From JAGRGG01 sp965217265 (GTDB taxonomy: Bacteria > Pseudomonadota > Alphaproteobacteria > Geminicoccales > Geminicoccaceae): a DNA stretch of 64,000 bases. Below are positions 1 through 8,706 of this stretch, piece by piece. Every line of letters begins with the position of its first letter. The first letter of the stretch is position 1. The notes beneath the pieces are model-generated. The model did not search any database. It was not told the origin of the DNA and worked only from the letters and a program-made list of their open reading frames with translations. A program made the position numbers and the translations under genes. The stretch covers positions 868,001 to 932,000 of the forward strand of contig CBDCHP010000018.1 of NCBI GenBank assembly GCA_965217265.1. Direction: 5' to 3'.

Positions 1-1
1 C

Positions 2-868
2 GCCGCCATCTCGATCCTGACCACGGCCGGGATCGTCTTCTCGGTCCTGTTCGAGAGCCTTCGCTTCTTCAACCGCGTGCCGGTCACCGAATTCCTGTTC
101 GGGACCCACTGGAGCCCGCAAACGGCGCTGCGCGCCGACCAAGTCGGCTCATCCGGCAGCTTCGGCGCCGTGCCGCTGTTCGCCGGCACCTTGCTCATCA
201 GCTTCATCGCTATGCTGGTGGCGGGCCCCATCGGCCTGTTGTCGGCCATGTACTTGGCCGAGTACGCCAGCCCCGGCTTTCGCGGCTTCGCCAAGCCGGT
301 AATGGAGATCCTGGCCGGCATCCCGACCGTGGTCTACGGCTTCTTCGCCGCCTTGACCGTCGCCCCCTTCGTTCGCGACGTCGGCCAAGCGATCGGCCTC
401 GACGTCGCGTCCGAGAGCGCGCTCGCCGCGGGTGCCGTCATGGGGATCATGATTATCCCGTTTATCTCCTCGCTCTCCGACGACGCGATCACGGCCGTGC
501 CGCAGGCGATGCGCGACGCCTCCTTGGGCCTCGGCGCGACCAGGGCCGAGACCATCCGCCAAGTGATCGTGCCGGCGGCGCTGCCCGGCATCATCGCCGG
601 CTTCCTGCTCGCCATCAGCCGCGCCATCGGCGAGACGATGATCGTCGTCATGGCGGCGGGCTTGGCCGCCAACCTCACCGCCAACCCGCTCGAAGCGGTG
701 ACGACCGTCACGGTGCAGATCGCGACGCTGCTCGTCGGCGACCAGGAGTTCAACAGCGCCAAGACCCTCTCCGCCTTCGCGCTCGGATTGATGCTGTTCG
801 TCTCGACGCTGCTCTTGAACGTGGTCGCCCTCTACGTGATGCAGCGCTACCGGGAAAAGTACGACTGA
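2..868 (+). CDS. pstC: Phosphate ABC transporter permease PstC (5' end outside window)
   Basis: This is the inner-membrane permease of the high-affinity phosphate importer, pairing with PstA and powered by PstB. The frame is open from the first bases of the window, so the gene starts upstream; the GTG at 77 is internal. The visible 289 codons carry the TEFLFG motif typical of PstC, several hydrophobic segments and the MetI-type cytoplasmic loop (about GATRAETIRQVIVPAALPG) that docks on the ATPase. pstA follows after one base, so translation is probably coupled. The gene order pstC-pstA-pstB-phoU-phoB supports the name. A pstS gene, if present, lies outside the window. Confidence 0.95.
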   Translation, partial: AAISILTTAGIVFSVLFESLRFFNRVPVTEFLFGTHWSPQTALRADQVGSSGSFGAVPLFAGTLLISFIAMLVAGPIGLLSAMYLAEYASPGFRGFAKPVMEILAGIPTVVYGFFAALTVAPFVRDVGQAIGLDVASESALAAGAVMGIMIIPFISSLSDDAITAVPQAMRDASLGLGATRAETIRQVIVPAALPGIIAGFLLAISRAIGETMIVVMAAGLAANLTANPLEAVTTVTVQIATLLVGDQEFNSAKTLSAFALGLMLFVSTLLLNVVALYVMQRYREKYD

Positions 869-869
869 C

Positions 870-2192
870 ATGGCGACGACGACCCCGAACCGTTTTGGCC
901 GCCTGACCGCCCGCCCGGCGCCCGACGCGGCAGAGGCGAAGGCCCACACCGACCGCCGCTACGCCCAGGAGCGCCGCTTCAAGTACTTAGGTCTAGGCGC
1001 GATCTTCACCGCGTTCGCGCTCCTGGTCATCCTCTTGTCCTCGGTCTTCACCCAAGGCTTCGGCGCCTTCTTTCAGACCTACGTCCAGATCCCGGTCGAG
1101 CTGGACGCGGCCGAGATCGACCCGGACGGCACCAACGACCCGGCCGTGATCGGCGAGGCGAACTTCCAGCGCCTGATCTACGACGGGCTGTTCGCGCTGA
1201 ACCCGGACGTCGAGGACCGAAGCGGCCGGCGCGCCTTGACCTCGATCGTCTCCAACGGCGCCGGGCTCATGCTGCGCCAGCGGGTGATGGAAGACCCTTC
1301 GCTCATCGGCACGACGCAGGATCTGTGGGTCATCGCCTCGGACGAGACCGACCAGTTCGTCAAGGGCGGCATCAGCCGCGACCTCGCCGCCGGCTCGAAC
1401 CTCGTCCCCGAGGAGGCCGTGACCGCGATCGACCGGCTGGAGGAGGAGGGCCGGGTCGAGCGGCAGTTCAACACGCTCCTCTTCACCCAAGGCGACAGCC
1501 GCGAGCCGGAGTTGGCCGGCATCCGGGGCGCCATCGTCGGCTCGTTCTACTTGATGCTGATAACGTTGTGCCTCTCGGCCCCGATCGGCATCGCGACGGC
1601 GGTCTACCTCGAAGAGTTCGCGGCCAAGAACCGCTTCACCGACATCATCGAGGTCAACGTCAACAACCTCGCCGCCGTGCCGTCGATCATCTTCGGCCTC
1701 CTCGGCCTCGCCGTCTTCTTGCAGGTCTTCCACCTGCCGCGCTCGGCGCCGCTCGTCGGCGGCCTGACCTTGACCTTGATGACCCTGCCGACGATCGTGG
1801 TTGCCACCCGCGCCGCCTTGCGCGGCGTGCCGCCCTCGATCCGCCAAGGGGCCTTGGGCGTCGGCGCCTCCAGGGTGCAGACCGTCTGGCACCACGTCCT
1901 GCCGCTCGCCTTGCCCGGCATCCTGACCGGCACGATCATCGGCATGGCGCAGGCCTTGGGCGAGACGGCACCGCTCCTCTTGATCGGCATGGTCGCCTTC
2001 ATCGTCAACGTGCCGGCCACGCCGCTCGATCCCGCCACCGCGCTTCCGGTGCAGATCTACCTCTGGGCCGACAGCCCCGAGCGCGCCTTCACCGAGCGCA
2101 CGGCGGCCGCGATCATCGTCCTGCTGGCTTTTCTCATCCTCATGAACGTCATCGCCGTCTTGCTGCGCCGCCGCTTCGAGCGGCGCTGGTAG
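870..2192 (+). CDS. pstA: Phosphate ABC transporter permease PstA with N-terminal DUF3333-type extension
   Basis: Second permease of the phosphate importer. At 440 residues it is longer than a classical PstA of about 280-300. After a first membrane segment (about residues 48-65) comes a hydrophilic, probably periplasmic region (about 70-210), as in DUF3333-containing PstA proteins. The remaining C-terminal part is the MetI-like permease, with membrane segments and the loop GASRVQTVWHHVLPLALPG. The ATG at 870 lies one base after the pstC stop. pstB starts 13 bases downstream. The extension is a recognised variant in Proteobacteria; its role is not evident from sequence. Confidence 0.94.
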   Translation: MATTTPNRFGRLTARPAPDAAEAKAHTDRRYAQERRFKYLGLGAIFTAFALLVILLSSVFTQGFGAFFQTYVQIPVELDAAEIDPDGTNDPAVIGEANFQRLIYDGLFALNPDVEDRSGRRALTSIVSNGAGLMLRQRVMEDPSLIGTTQDLWVIASDETDQFVKGGISRDLAAGSNLVPEEAVTAIDRLEEEGRVERQFNTLLFTQGDSREPELAGIRGAIVGSFYLMLITLCLSAPIGIATAVYLEEFAAKNRFTDIIEVNVNNLAAVPSIIFGLLGLAVFLQVFHLPRSAPLVGGLTLTLMTLPTIVVATRAALRGVPPSIRQGALGVGASRVQTVWHHVLPLALPGILTGTIIGMAQALGETAPLLLIGMVAFIVNVPATPLDPATALPVQIYLWADSPERAFTERTAAAIIVLLAFLILMNVIAVLLRRRFERRW

Positions 2193-2205
2193 GGAGATCA
2201 TCGCC

Positions 2206-3036
2206 GTGAAGTCCGCCACCGCCGCCGCCACGCCCAGCACCGAGGTCGCCGAGAACCCGGCCCCCGCCGTCGAGACCACCGACTTGAAGATGACCACCCG
2301 CGGGGTGAGCTTGTGGTACGGCGCCAAGCAGGCCCTGTTCGACGTCGACCTCGACATTCCGACCAATCAGGCGACGGCGCTGATCGGACCGTCCGGCTGC
2401 GGCAAGTCGACCTACCTTCGCTGCCTCAACCGTATGAACGACGTGATCGACGGCTGCGTCGTCGAGGGCGACATCCGCCTCGACGGCGAGGACGTCTACG
2501 ACAAGCGCATCGACGTCGTGCAACTGCGCGCCCGCGTCGGCATGGTGTTCCAAAAGCCCAACCCGTTCCCGAAGTCGATCTACGACAACGTCGCCTACGG
2601 CCCGCGCATCCACGGCCTCGTCCGCGGCAAGGCCGAGACCGACGAGATCGTCGAGGAGAGCCTCAAGGGGGCCGGCCTGTGGAAGGAGGTCGCCGACCGG
2701 CTGGGCGAGTCCGGCACCGGGCTCTCGGGCGGGCAGCAGCAGCGCTTGTGCATCGCCCGCGCGATCGCGGTCAGCCCCGAGGTCATCTTGATGGACGAGC
2801 CTTGTTCGGCGCTCGACCCGATCGCGACCGCCCACATCGAGGAGCTGATCGACGAGCTGCGCCACAGCTTCACGATCGTGATCGTGACGCACAACATGCA
2901 GCAGGCGGCGCGCGTCTCGCAGAAGACCGCCTTCTTCCACTTGGGCAAGGTGATCGAGGTGGGCGATACGGAAGCGATGTTCACCAACCCCAAGGAGGGC
3001 ATGACGCAGGACTACATCACCGGCCGCTTCGGCTAG
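2206..3036 (+). CDS. pstB: Phosphate ABC transporter ATPase PstB
   Basis: ATP-hydrolysing subunit of the phosphate importer, 276 residues. It shows Walker A GPSGCGKST, signature LSGGQQQRLCIARA, Walker B VILMDEP and the switch histidine in IVTHNMQQA, all with PstB-like context. The start is GTG, preceded by AGGGAGAT. The first 25 residues are a low-complexity Ala/Thr-rich leader before the conserved domain, so an internal start is possible but no better ribosome site is visible. It ends 23 bases before phoU in the same operon. Confidence 0.95.
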   Translation: MKSATAAATPSTEVAENPAPAVETTDLKMTTRGVSLWYGAKQALFDVDLDIPTNQATALIGPSGCGKSTYLRCLNRMNDVIDGCVVEGDIRLDGEDVYDKRIDVVQLRARVGMVFQKPNPFPKSIYDNVAYGPRIHGLVRGKAETDEIVEESLKGAGLWKEVADRLGESGTGLSGGQQQRLCIARAIAVSPEVILMDEPCSALDPIATAHIEELIDELRHSFTIVIVTHNMQQAARVSQKTAFFHLGKVIEVGDTEAMFTNPKEGMTQDYITGRFG

Positions 3037-3059
3037 AATTGGGCAAGGGAGTCCACGAC

Positions 3060-3773
3060 ATGAACGACGCCGTCAACGGTTCGGACCAGCCGAGAAAGCA
3101 CCTCGTGCGCTCGTTCGACGAGGATCTGAACCAGCTTCAGGGCCTGATCACCCGCATGGGCGGGCTTGCCGAGCGCCACGTCGCGCAGGCGATCGAGGCG
3201 CTGGTCGAGCGCGACGACGCCAAGGCGTTGGAGGTCGTCGCCAACGATGCCGAGGTCGACGCCTTGGAAGAGCAGATCGACCAGACGGCGATCCGGCTGC
3301 TCGCCACCCGTCAGCCGATGGCGGTGGATCTCCGCATGATCGCGATGGCGCTGAAGCTCTCGAACGACCTGGAACGGGTCAGCGACTACGCCAAGGGCAT
3401 CGCCAAGCGCGCCCGCCGCCTGAACGAGGGGCCGCAGCTCAAGCCCTTCATCACCCTGCCGGCGATGGCCGAAGAGGTGCAGGAGATGCTAAAGGACGTG
3501 CTCGACGCCTTCGTCGAGCGCAACGCAACGGTGGCGATGGAGGTCTGGCGGCGCGACGAGGGCGTGGACGACTACTACGACCAGTTATTCCGCGAGTTGA
3601 TCACCTTCATCCTCGAAGACCCACGCAAGACCAGCGTCTGCATCGACTTGATGTTCATCGCCAAGAACCTGGAGCGCATCGGCGACCACGCGACCAACAT
3701 CGCCGAGAAGGTCCACTACGTCGTCCACGGCGTGCAGGTCAACCGTCAGCGCACGGAGGAGAGCAGGGCGTGA
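3060..3773 (+). CDS. phoU: Phosphate signalling regulator PhoU
   Basis: 237-residue PhoU, which links the Pst transporter to the PhoR/PhoB two-component system and represses the Pho response when phosphate is plentiful. Two homologous three-helix domains are visible, each with the metal-binding E-x-x-x-D-type pattern: DLERVSDYAKGI in the first half and NLERIGDHATNIAE in the second. The ATG at 3060 follows GGGCAAGGGAGTCC. Its TGA overlaps the GTG of phoB as GTGA, so the two are translationally coupled. Confidence 0.95.
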   Translation: MNDAVNGSDQPRKHLVRSFDEDLNQLQGLITRMGGLAERHVAQAIEALVERDDAKALEVVANDAEVDALEEQIDQTAIRLLATRQPMAVDLRMIAMALKLSNDLERVSDYAKGIAKRARRLNEGPQLKPFITLPAMAEEVQEMLKDVLDAFVERNATVAMEVWRRDEGVDDYYDQLFRELITFILEDPRKTSVCIDLMFIAKNLERIGDHATNIAEKVHYVVHGVQVNRQRTEESRA

Positions 3774-4495
3774 AGCCGCTCGTCTTGATCGTCGAGGACG
3801 AGCCGCCGTTGCAAAAGCTGCTCGCCTACAATTTGGGTGCCGCCGGCTTCGACGTCGTCCAGGCCTACGACGGCGAGGAGGCACTGACGCTGATCGACGA
3901 GCGCCCGCCCGACCTCGTCCTCCTCGACTGGATGCTGCCGCAGATCTCGGGGCTTGAGATCTGCCGCCGCCTGCGCCGCCGCCCGGCAACGGCGGCCCTC
4001 CCGGTCATCATGCTGACCGCGCGCGGCGACGAGCCCGACCGCCTGCGCGGCCTTGAGACCGGGGCCGACGACTTCATCGCCAAGCCGTTCTCGCCGGCCG
4101 AGTTGATCGCCCGGGTGCGCGCCGTACTGCGCCGCTTTCGCCCGGCGTTCGGCGAGCAGATCCTCGCCTTCCACGACGTGCGCATGGACTTGGTGGCGCA
4201 CCGCGTCTACCGCGGCAAGCGCGAGGTGCACTTGAGCCCGACCGAGTTTCGCTTGTTGCGCCACTTTCTCGAAAATCCGAGCCGCGTCTTCGGCCGGGCG
4301 CAACTCCTCGACCGGGTCTGGAGCGCCGATCTTGAGATCGAGCTGCGCACCGTCGACGCCACCATCCGCCGCCTGCGCCGCGCCCTCAACGCCGCCGGTG
4401 AGGCCGACCTCCTGCGCACCGTCCGCGCCGAAGGCTACGCCCTCGACTCGAAACTAGGCACGCCCGCCGACCTGGAGCGCCCGCACGCAGGATGA
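3770..4495 (+). CDS. phoB: Phosphate regulon response regulator PhoB
   Basis: 241-residue OmpR/PhoB-family transcription factor. The receiver domain (1-120) has acidic pocket E9/D10, phospho-acceptor D53 in LLDWMLP, T83 and K105 in AKPF. The C-terminal winged helix (about 140-230) contains the LSPTEFRLL and RTVDATIRRLR recognition elements typical of PhoB. It starts at GTG overlapping the phoU stop. No phoR follows: the stop codon abuts an inverted-repeat element and the next gene is convergent, so the sensor kinase must be elsewhere, possibly upstream. Confidence 0.94.
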   Translation: MKPLVLIVEDEPPLQKLLAYNLGAAGFDVVQAYDGEEALTLIDERPPDLVLLDWMLPQISGLEICRRLRRRPATAALPVIMLTARGDEPDRLRGLETGADDFIAKPFSPAELIARVRAVLRRFRPAFGEQILAFHDVRMDLVAHRVYRGKREVHLSPTEFRLLRHFLENPSRVFGRAQLLDRVWSADLEIELRTVDATIRRLRRALNAAGEADLLRTVRAEGYALDSKLGTPADLERPHAG

Positions 4496-4637
4496 GAACG
4501 CTTGCGCGTGCGATCGCCGCGCTTTTTTGCCAGTATTGACGCACAGGATTGGCCGCACCGCCAAGGGCGAGGGCCAGCCTCAAACAAAGACAAAAAGAAG
4601 AGAAAAAGGCCCCGCGCCAGCGGACGCGAAGCGTTCA
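4496..4637. repeat. Dispersed inverted-repeat element, copy 1
   Basis: About 140 bp. The left arm begins GAACGCTTGCGCGTGCG directly after the phoB TGA. The right arm ends GCGGACGCGAAGCGTTC, and its final bases read on the minus strand form the TGA of sppA. An A/G tract near 4588-4610 (AAAAAGAAGAGAAAAAG) precedes the right GC arm; the left counterpart is only a T6 tract and the left arm is the more diverged. The copy sits between convergent phoB and sppA, as expected for a shared bidirectional terminator. Confidence 0.85.
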
Positions 4638-6350
4638 ACGTACCTCTATCCTATCCGACAATGCTAGAACCCCCCCCTCGGCCGCGCTCAGCGTCGCCCC
4701 CAGCCGGGCGGCGAGGCGGATCAGGCCGCCGCCGCCGTCGAGCAGCGCCTGGAGGGCTTCGAGCGGGCCCTGCGGCTCGGGGTAGAGGCGGACGTCGAGT
4801 GCCGCGTCCTCGGGCAGCCCCAGCGCGTTTCGCGCCTCGTCGAACGCTTCGGGCAGCCCGCCCAAGCGATCGACGAGGCCGAGGCCGAGGGCGCGCTCGC
4901 CGGTCCAGACCCGGCCCTGCGCGATCTCGCGCACCCGGCTTACGTCCATGTCGCGTCCCTCGGCGACGCCACGGATGAAGTCCTGGTAGGTGTCGTCGAT
5001 CAATGCCTCGACCTTGGCGCGGTCGTCGGCGTCGTAGGGGCGGAACAACGACCAGAGGTCGGCGTGCTCGCCGCGCTGCAAGGTGGCGGTGTTGACGTCG
5101 AGGTCGGCCAGCGCCTCGCCGATGATCGGCTTGCCGGCGATGACGCCGATCGAGCCGGTGAGCGTCGCCGGCTGCGCCACGATCCTGGACGCGCCCATGC
5201 TGATCCAGTAGCCGCCCGACGCGGCGACGTTGCCCATCGAGACGACGACCGGCTTGCCGGCGGCCTTGAGGTTGCGGATCTCGCGGGCGATCGTCTCGGA
5301 GGCGACGGCGGACCCGCCCGGCGTGTCGAGGCGCAACAGCACGGCCTGCACCGCCGGGTCGCCGCCCAGCGTGTGCAGGAGGTCGGCCAGATCGTCGGCG
5401 GCGACCGTCTCGCCGGGAAAGCCCGTCCCGCGCACAACCGGCCCGCTGGCGCGCACGAGCGCGACCTGCGTACCGCCCTCGCCGTTCTCGAAGGCCGTCG
5501 CCGCATACCGGTCGAGCCCCACCATCTGCGCGTCGCCGCCGCCCTCCCTTCGCGCCCCGTCCTCGACGTCGGGGCCGTAGGCGAGGCCGTCGATCAGCCC
5601 GGCGTCGAGGGCGGCTTGGGCGGTGAACGGCCCCTCGTCGATCAGGCCCCGCACCCGCTCGTCCTCAAGGCCGCGCGCGGCGGCGACGCGCCCGACGAGC
5701 TGGCCGCTCAGCGAGTCCAGGACGTCGTTCAGCATCTCGCGGTTGGCGGGCGTGAGGCCGCGCTCGGTCAGGTTGTCGAGCGCCGTCTTGTAATCGGCCC
5801 GGCGCACGATCTCGGGCTCGATGCCCAAGCGGTCGAGGAGGCCGCGCAGGAAGGGCTGCTCGATCAGGAACCCGCTCAGGCCGACGAGCCCGCCCGGCTG
5901 GACCGTGATCCGGTCGAAGGCGGAGGCGAGGTAGTAGCCCTCGTTGCCGGGCGTCAGTTCGCCGAAGCTGTCGGCCCAGGCCCAGGCGAAGCGGCCGTTG
6001 GCCTTGAACGCGTCGATCGCCCCGACGAGGTCCTGCGTCGCGGCGAAACCCTGCCCGCCGTCGTCGAGCCGGGCGACGATGCCGGCGACGCGCGGGTCGT
6101 CCGCCGCTTGCCGCAGCGCCAGGACGGCGTCGCTCAGCGTGAGGGGAGGGGGCCCGCCGAACGTCTCGAACGGCAGGGCCGTCGCCACCTCCGGCAGCGC
6201 CTCGCGCAGGTCGAGCGTCAGGACGATCCGCTCCGGCAGCGCCTCGGCGTCGGTCTCGGCGAAGTTGCGGTACGCCACGACCCCGAGCGTGCCGACGACG
6301 ACGATGAAGAGCAGGAAGACGAGCCCGAGGCCGGCGAGAAAGCGCCTCAA
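4635..6350 (-). CDS. sppA: Signal peptide peptidase SppA, long (67K) form
   Basis: 571-residue membrane-anchored serine protease of family S49 that degrades cleaved signal peptides in the inner membrane. Residues 5-27 form one membrane anchor. The duplicated SppA domains follow: the catalytic lysine is K188 in RRADYKTALDN of the first domain, and the nucleophile is S378 in GNVAASGGYW of the second, with the TGSIGV motif after it. Length fits the E. coli-type 67K enzyme rather than the short form. Its stop TGA is formed by the end of the inverted-repeat copy at 4496-4637. rlmN lies 37 bases upstream on the same strand. Confidence 0.93.
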   Translation of the reverse strand: MRRFLAGLGLVFLLFIVVVGTLGVVAYRNFAETDAEALPERIVLTLDLREALPEVATALPFETFGGPPPLTLSDAVLALRQAADDPRVAGIVARLDDGGQGFAATQDLVGAIDAFKANGRFAWAWADSFGELTPGNEGYYLASAFDRITVQPGGLVGLSGFLIEQPFLRGLLDRLGIEPEIVRRADYKTALDNLTERGLTPANREMLNDVLDSLSGQLVGRVAAARGLEDERVRGLIDEGPFTAQAALDAGLIDGLAYGPDVEDGARREGGGDAQMVGLDRYAATAFENGEGGTQVALVRASGPVVRGTGFPGETVAADDLADLLHTLGGDPAVQAVLLRLDTPGGSAVASETIAREIRNLKAAGKPVVVSMGNVAASGGYWISMGASRIVAQPATLTGSIGVIAGKPIIGEALADLDVNTATLQRGEHADLWSLFRPYDADDRAKVEALIDDTYQDFIRGVAEGRDMDVSRVREIAQGRVWTGERALGLGLVDRLGGLPEAFDEARNALGLPEDAALDVRLYPEPQGPLEALQALLDGGGGLIRLAARLGATLSAAEGGVLALSDRIEVR

Positions 6351-6387
6351 AGCCTGTCCCCGACTCGATCGTGGGGCCTGCGCTCGC

Positions 6388-7491
6388 TCACGCCGCCACC
6401 GCCGGGCGGCGGCGCAGGCGCTCGGACGCGGTCTTGAGCTGGCCGCAGGCCGCCAGGATGTCGCGCCCGCGCGGCGTGCGCACCGGCGAGGCGTGGCCCG
6501 CGCCCTCGACGATGGCGGCGAACGCCCGGATGCGGTTGTTGGACGAGCATTCGTAGGCCGCGCCGGGCCACGGGTTGAACGGGATCAGGTTGACCTTGGC
6601 GGGGATGTCGGCGAGGAGCCGCACCAGCTCGCGCGCGTCCGCGTCGCCGTCGTTGACGCCCTTGAGCATCACGTACTCGAACGTGATCGGCCGCCTTGCC
6701 GGGTAGCGGCGGCAGGCGTCGAGCAATGCTGCGATGTTCCATTTGCGGTTGATGGGCACCAGTTCGTCGCGCAGTTCGTCGCGCACGGCGTGCAGCGACA
6801 CGGCGAGCCCGACGCCCAAGTCCCGGCCGCAGGCCTCGATCTTGGGCACGACGCCCGAGGTCGAGAGCGTGATCCGCCGCCGCGACAGGTTGAGCCCGGT
6901 CTCGTCCATCGCGATCGCAAGGGCGGTGCGGGTGTTGTCGTAGTTGAACAGGGGCTCACCCATGCCCATCACGACGACGTTGGTGAACAGCCGTCCTTTG
7001 AGGGCCGTCGGCCACTCGCCGAGCGCGTCGCGGGCGATTAGCATCTGCGCCAGGATCTCGCCGGGACCGAGATTGCGCACGAGCGGCATCGTGCCGGTGT
7101 GGCAGAACTTGCAAGTCAGCGTGCAGCCGACCTGGGTCGAGACGCACAAGGCACCCCGGTCGTCCTCGGGGATGAAGACCGTCTCGACCTCCTGGCCGTC
7201 AGGAAAGCGCAGCAGCCATTTGCGCGTCCCGTCGAGGGAGGCTTGGGCCGTGACGATCTCGGGCCGCTCGACGCTGTAGGCGTCGGCGAGCCCCCCCCGC
7301 AGCCCCTTTGGCAGCGTCGTCATCGCCTCGAACGTGGCGGCACCGCGAAAATAGAGCCAGTGAAACAGTTGCTTGGCGCGCAAGCCCGCGCTCTTCGGCG
7401 CCTCGCCCAGGGCCTCGATCGCCGTCTGCAACCCGATCAGGTCGCGGCCGATCAGCGAAGGTTTTGCCGCCTCAGCGGTTGCTGCAGGCAT
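6388..7491 (-). CDS. rlmN: Dual-specificity 23S rRNA/tRNA adenine-C2 methyltransferase RlmN
   Basis: 367-residue radical-SAM enzyme that methylates C2 of A2503 in 23S rRNA and A37 in some tRNAs. The iron-sulfur CX3CX2C motif is CTLTCKFC, followed by the SAM-binding GMGEPL. The conserved mechanistic cysteines of the family are present, the C-terminal one in the segment YECSSNN. The N-terminal region with FRAKQ-like RAKQLFHWLY is typical of RlmN/Cfr. The 5' end overlaps the end of the upstream IalB-like gene by 20 bases, so both are probably cotranscribed. Confidence 0.95.
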   Translation of the reverse strand: MPAATAEAAKPSLIGRDLIGLQTAIEALGEAPKSAGLRAKQLFHWLYFRGAATFEAMTTLPKGLRGGLADAYSVERPEIVTAQASLDGTRKWLLRFPDGQEVETVFIPEDDRGALCVSTQVGCTLTCKFCHTGTMPLVRNLGPGEILAQMLIARDALGEWPTALKGRLFTNVVVMGMGEPLFNYDNTRTALAIAMDETGLNLSRRRITLSTSGVVPKIEACGRDLGVGLAVSLHAVRDELRDELVPINRKWNIAALLDACRRYPARRPITFEYVMLKGVNDGDADARELVRLLADIPAKVNLIPFNPWPGAAYECSSNNRIRAFAAIVEGAGHASPVRTPRGRDILAACGQLKTASERLRRRPAVAA

Positions 7492-7984
7492 CGAGCATGG
7501 CCCCGTAGGCGGCGGTGAAGCCGATCAGCGAGTAGGTGTCGAGCGAGAAGGTGTCGAGCGTCGAGGTGCCGCGCACGGTCATGCGCGAACCGCGCTTCAT
7601 CGCCTCGATCAGCGCCTCGTCGTCGTCCGGGGTCTCGGCCCAGGCGTGCTCGCCGCGGGTGAACAATTCGAACTTTTCTCCGTCCACGTCGACGGCGACC
7701 GACGAGCCCTGCTTGAAGCCGTAGCCTGGCTGGACGCTCACCTGCTCGTTCGGGGCTTCCATCGGCAATTTGGCGACGAGGACGGCGGCGGCGTCGCGGC
7801 GGGTGTAGTTGCCGTCCTCCTCGGTCGGCTCGCTCGAAATATAGCAGATCTTGCCGCTCGCATCGTCGTAGACTTGCAAGTTCCAATCCTGATGGCTGCT
7901 CAAGAACTGCGGCGTGGCGGCGGCGGCGGCGTGGGCGAGCGACAGCGCGGCGAGAAAGCCAAGAGCGTAGGTGCCGGACTGCAT
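7472..7984 (-). CDS. Invasion-associated locus B (IalB) family exported protein
   Basis: 170-residue secreted protein. The chosen ATG at 7984 gives a clean signal peptide (MQSGTYALGFLAALSLAHA, cleavage near AAAA/ATP); an upstream in-frame start at 8059 would add 25 residues in front of the signal and is less likely. The mature part has the IalB-type pattern: W-x-L-x-V-Y near the start, a GKICYIS cysteine, then VSVQPGYGFK and a C-terminal TYSLIGFTAAY with a second cysteine in DACSNR. IalB-like proteins are widespread in Alphaproteobacteria and mostly uncharacterised outside Bartonella. Confidence 0.8.
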   Translation of the reverse strand: MQSGTYALGFLAALSLAHAAAAATPQFLSSHQDWNLQVYDDASGKICYISSEPTEEDGNYTRRDAAAVLVAKLPMEAPNEQVSVQPGYGFKQGSSVAVDVDGEKFELFTRGEHAWAETPDDDEALIEAMKRGSRMTVRGTSTLDTFSLDTYSLIGFTAAYGAMLDACSNR

Positions 7985-8072
7985 GGTCCCCCTTAAACGG
8001 CTGTAAATTGGCGCCAAGCGAAACTTAGCGATTCTCTGCCTCGATAAAAAGGGGCGCAAGACTGTTGTTCCT

Positions 8073-8612
8073 TCAACTGCGAAAGACCGGACCGCCGTGG
8101 ACGTGCGGCGGCGGCGGGTCGAGCACCGCGTCCGCGTGCGTCGGGCGCGGGGCGAAGCGGCCGAGATTTTTCACCCTATCATACATGACGACGGCGCCCG
8201 CGACGGCAAGATTGATGCAAAACTTGGTCGGGATCTTGACGACGTGGTCGCAGCGCGCGAGCGTCGCCGGCGACAAGGAGCCGCGCTCGGGTCCGAACAC
8301 GTAGGCGCAGGCCGGCGGGTGGTAGAAGCTCGGCAGGTCGACCGCGCGATCGAGCAGTTCGACGCCGACGAGGCGGCAGCCGCGGGGCAGCTTCAGGTCT
8401 TGGACCGTCGGCATGTCGTAGACCGGCAGGGCCGCCTCGGCGCGCGAGGTGTCGGACTTGGCCGTGCGCGAGGTGTCGTGCGCGTCGATCAGGAAGACGA
8501 AGCTGGCGCCGAACGCGTGCGCCGAGCGGACGAGGTTGCCCAAGTTCATTGCCTTGCTGATTCCCTCGGCGCCGATGCCGAAATAGCCGCGCGTCCTGAG
8601 AGGCGTATCCAT
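8073..8612 (-). CDS. SpoU/TrmH-family RNA 2'-O-methyltransferase
   Basis: 179-residue SPOUT-class methyltransferase. The three family motifs are visible: motif 1 NLGNLVRSAHAFGA, motif 2 VFGPERGSLS and motif 3 VKIPTKFCINLAVAGAVVMYD, which form the knotted SAM-binding site. The ATG at 8612 was preferred because the 78 residues available upstream have no family resemblance and overlap the divergent oxidoreductase. The short length fits a single catalytic domain without the extra RNA-binding domain of RlmB. The target RNA cannot be read from the sequence. Confidence 0.85.
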   Translation of the reverse strand: MDTPLRTRGYFGIGAEGISKAMNLGNLVRSAHAFGASFVFLIDAHDTSRTAKSDTSRAEAALPVYDMPTVQDLKLPRGCRLVGVELLDRAVDLPSFYHPPACAYVFGPERGSLSPATLARCDHVVKIPTKFCINLAVAGAVVMYDRVKNLGRFAPRPTHADAVLDPPPPHVHGGPVFRS

Positions 8613-8706
8613 GCTTCGAGATGCCCGCTTGACCGTGACATGTCCGCCTTCTAGCAACACGAACCCGGCCTTGATGGCCTTGACCGTGGTGCTGTAAGCC
8701 GAACGT

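Noticed and set aside
993..2366. Long minus-strand frames opposite pstA and many other genes
   Set aside because: GC-rich codon bias leaves long open frames on the opposite strand; these have low-complexity Arg/Gly/Asp/His-rich translations and no family resemblance.
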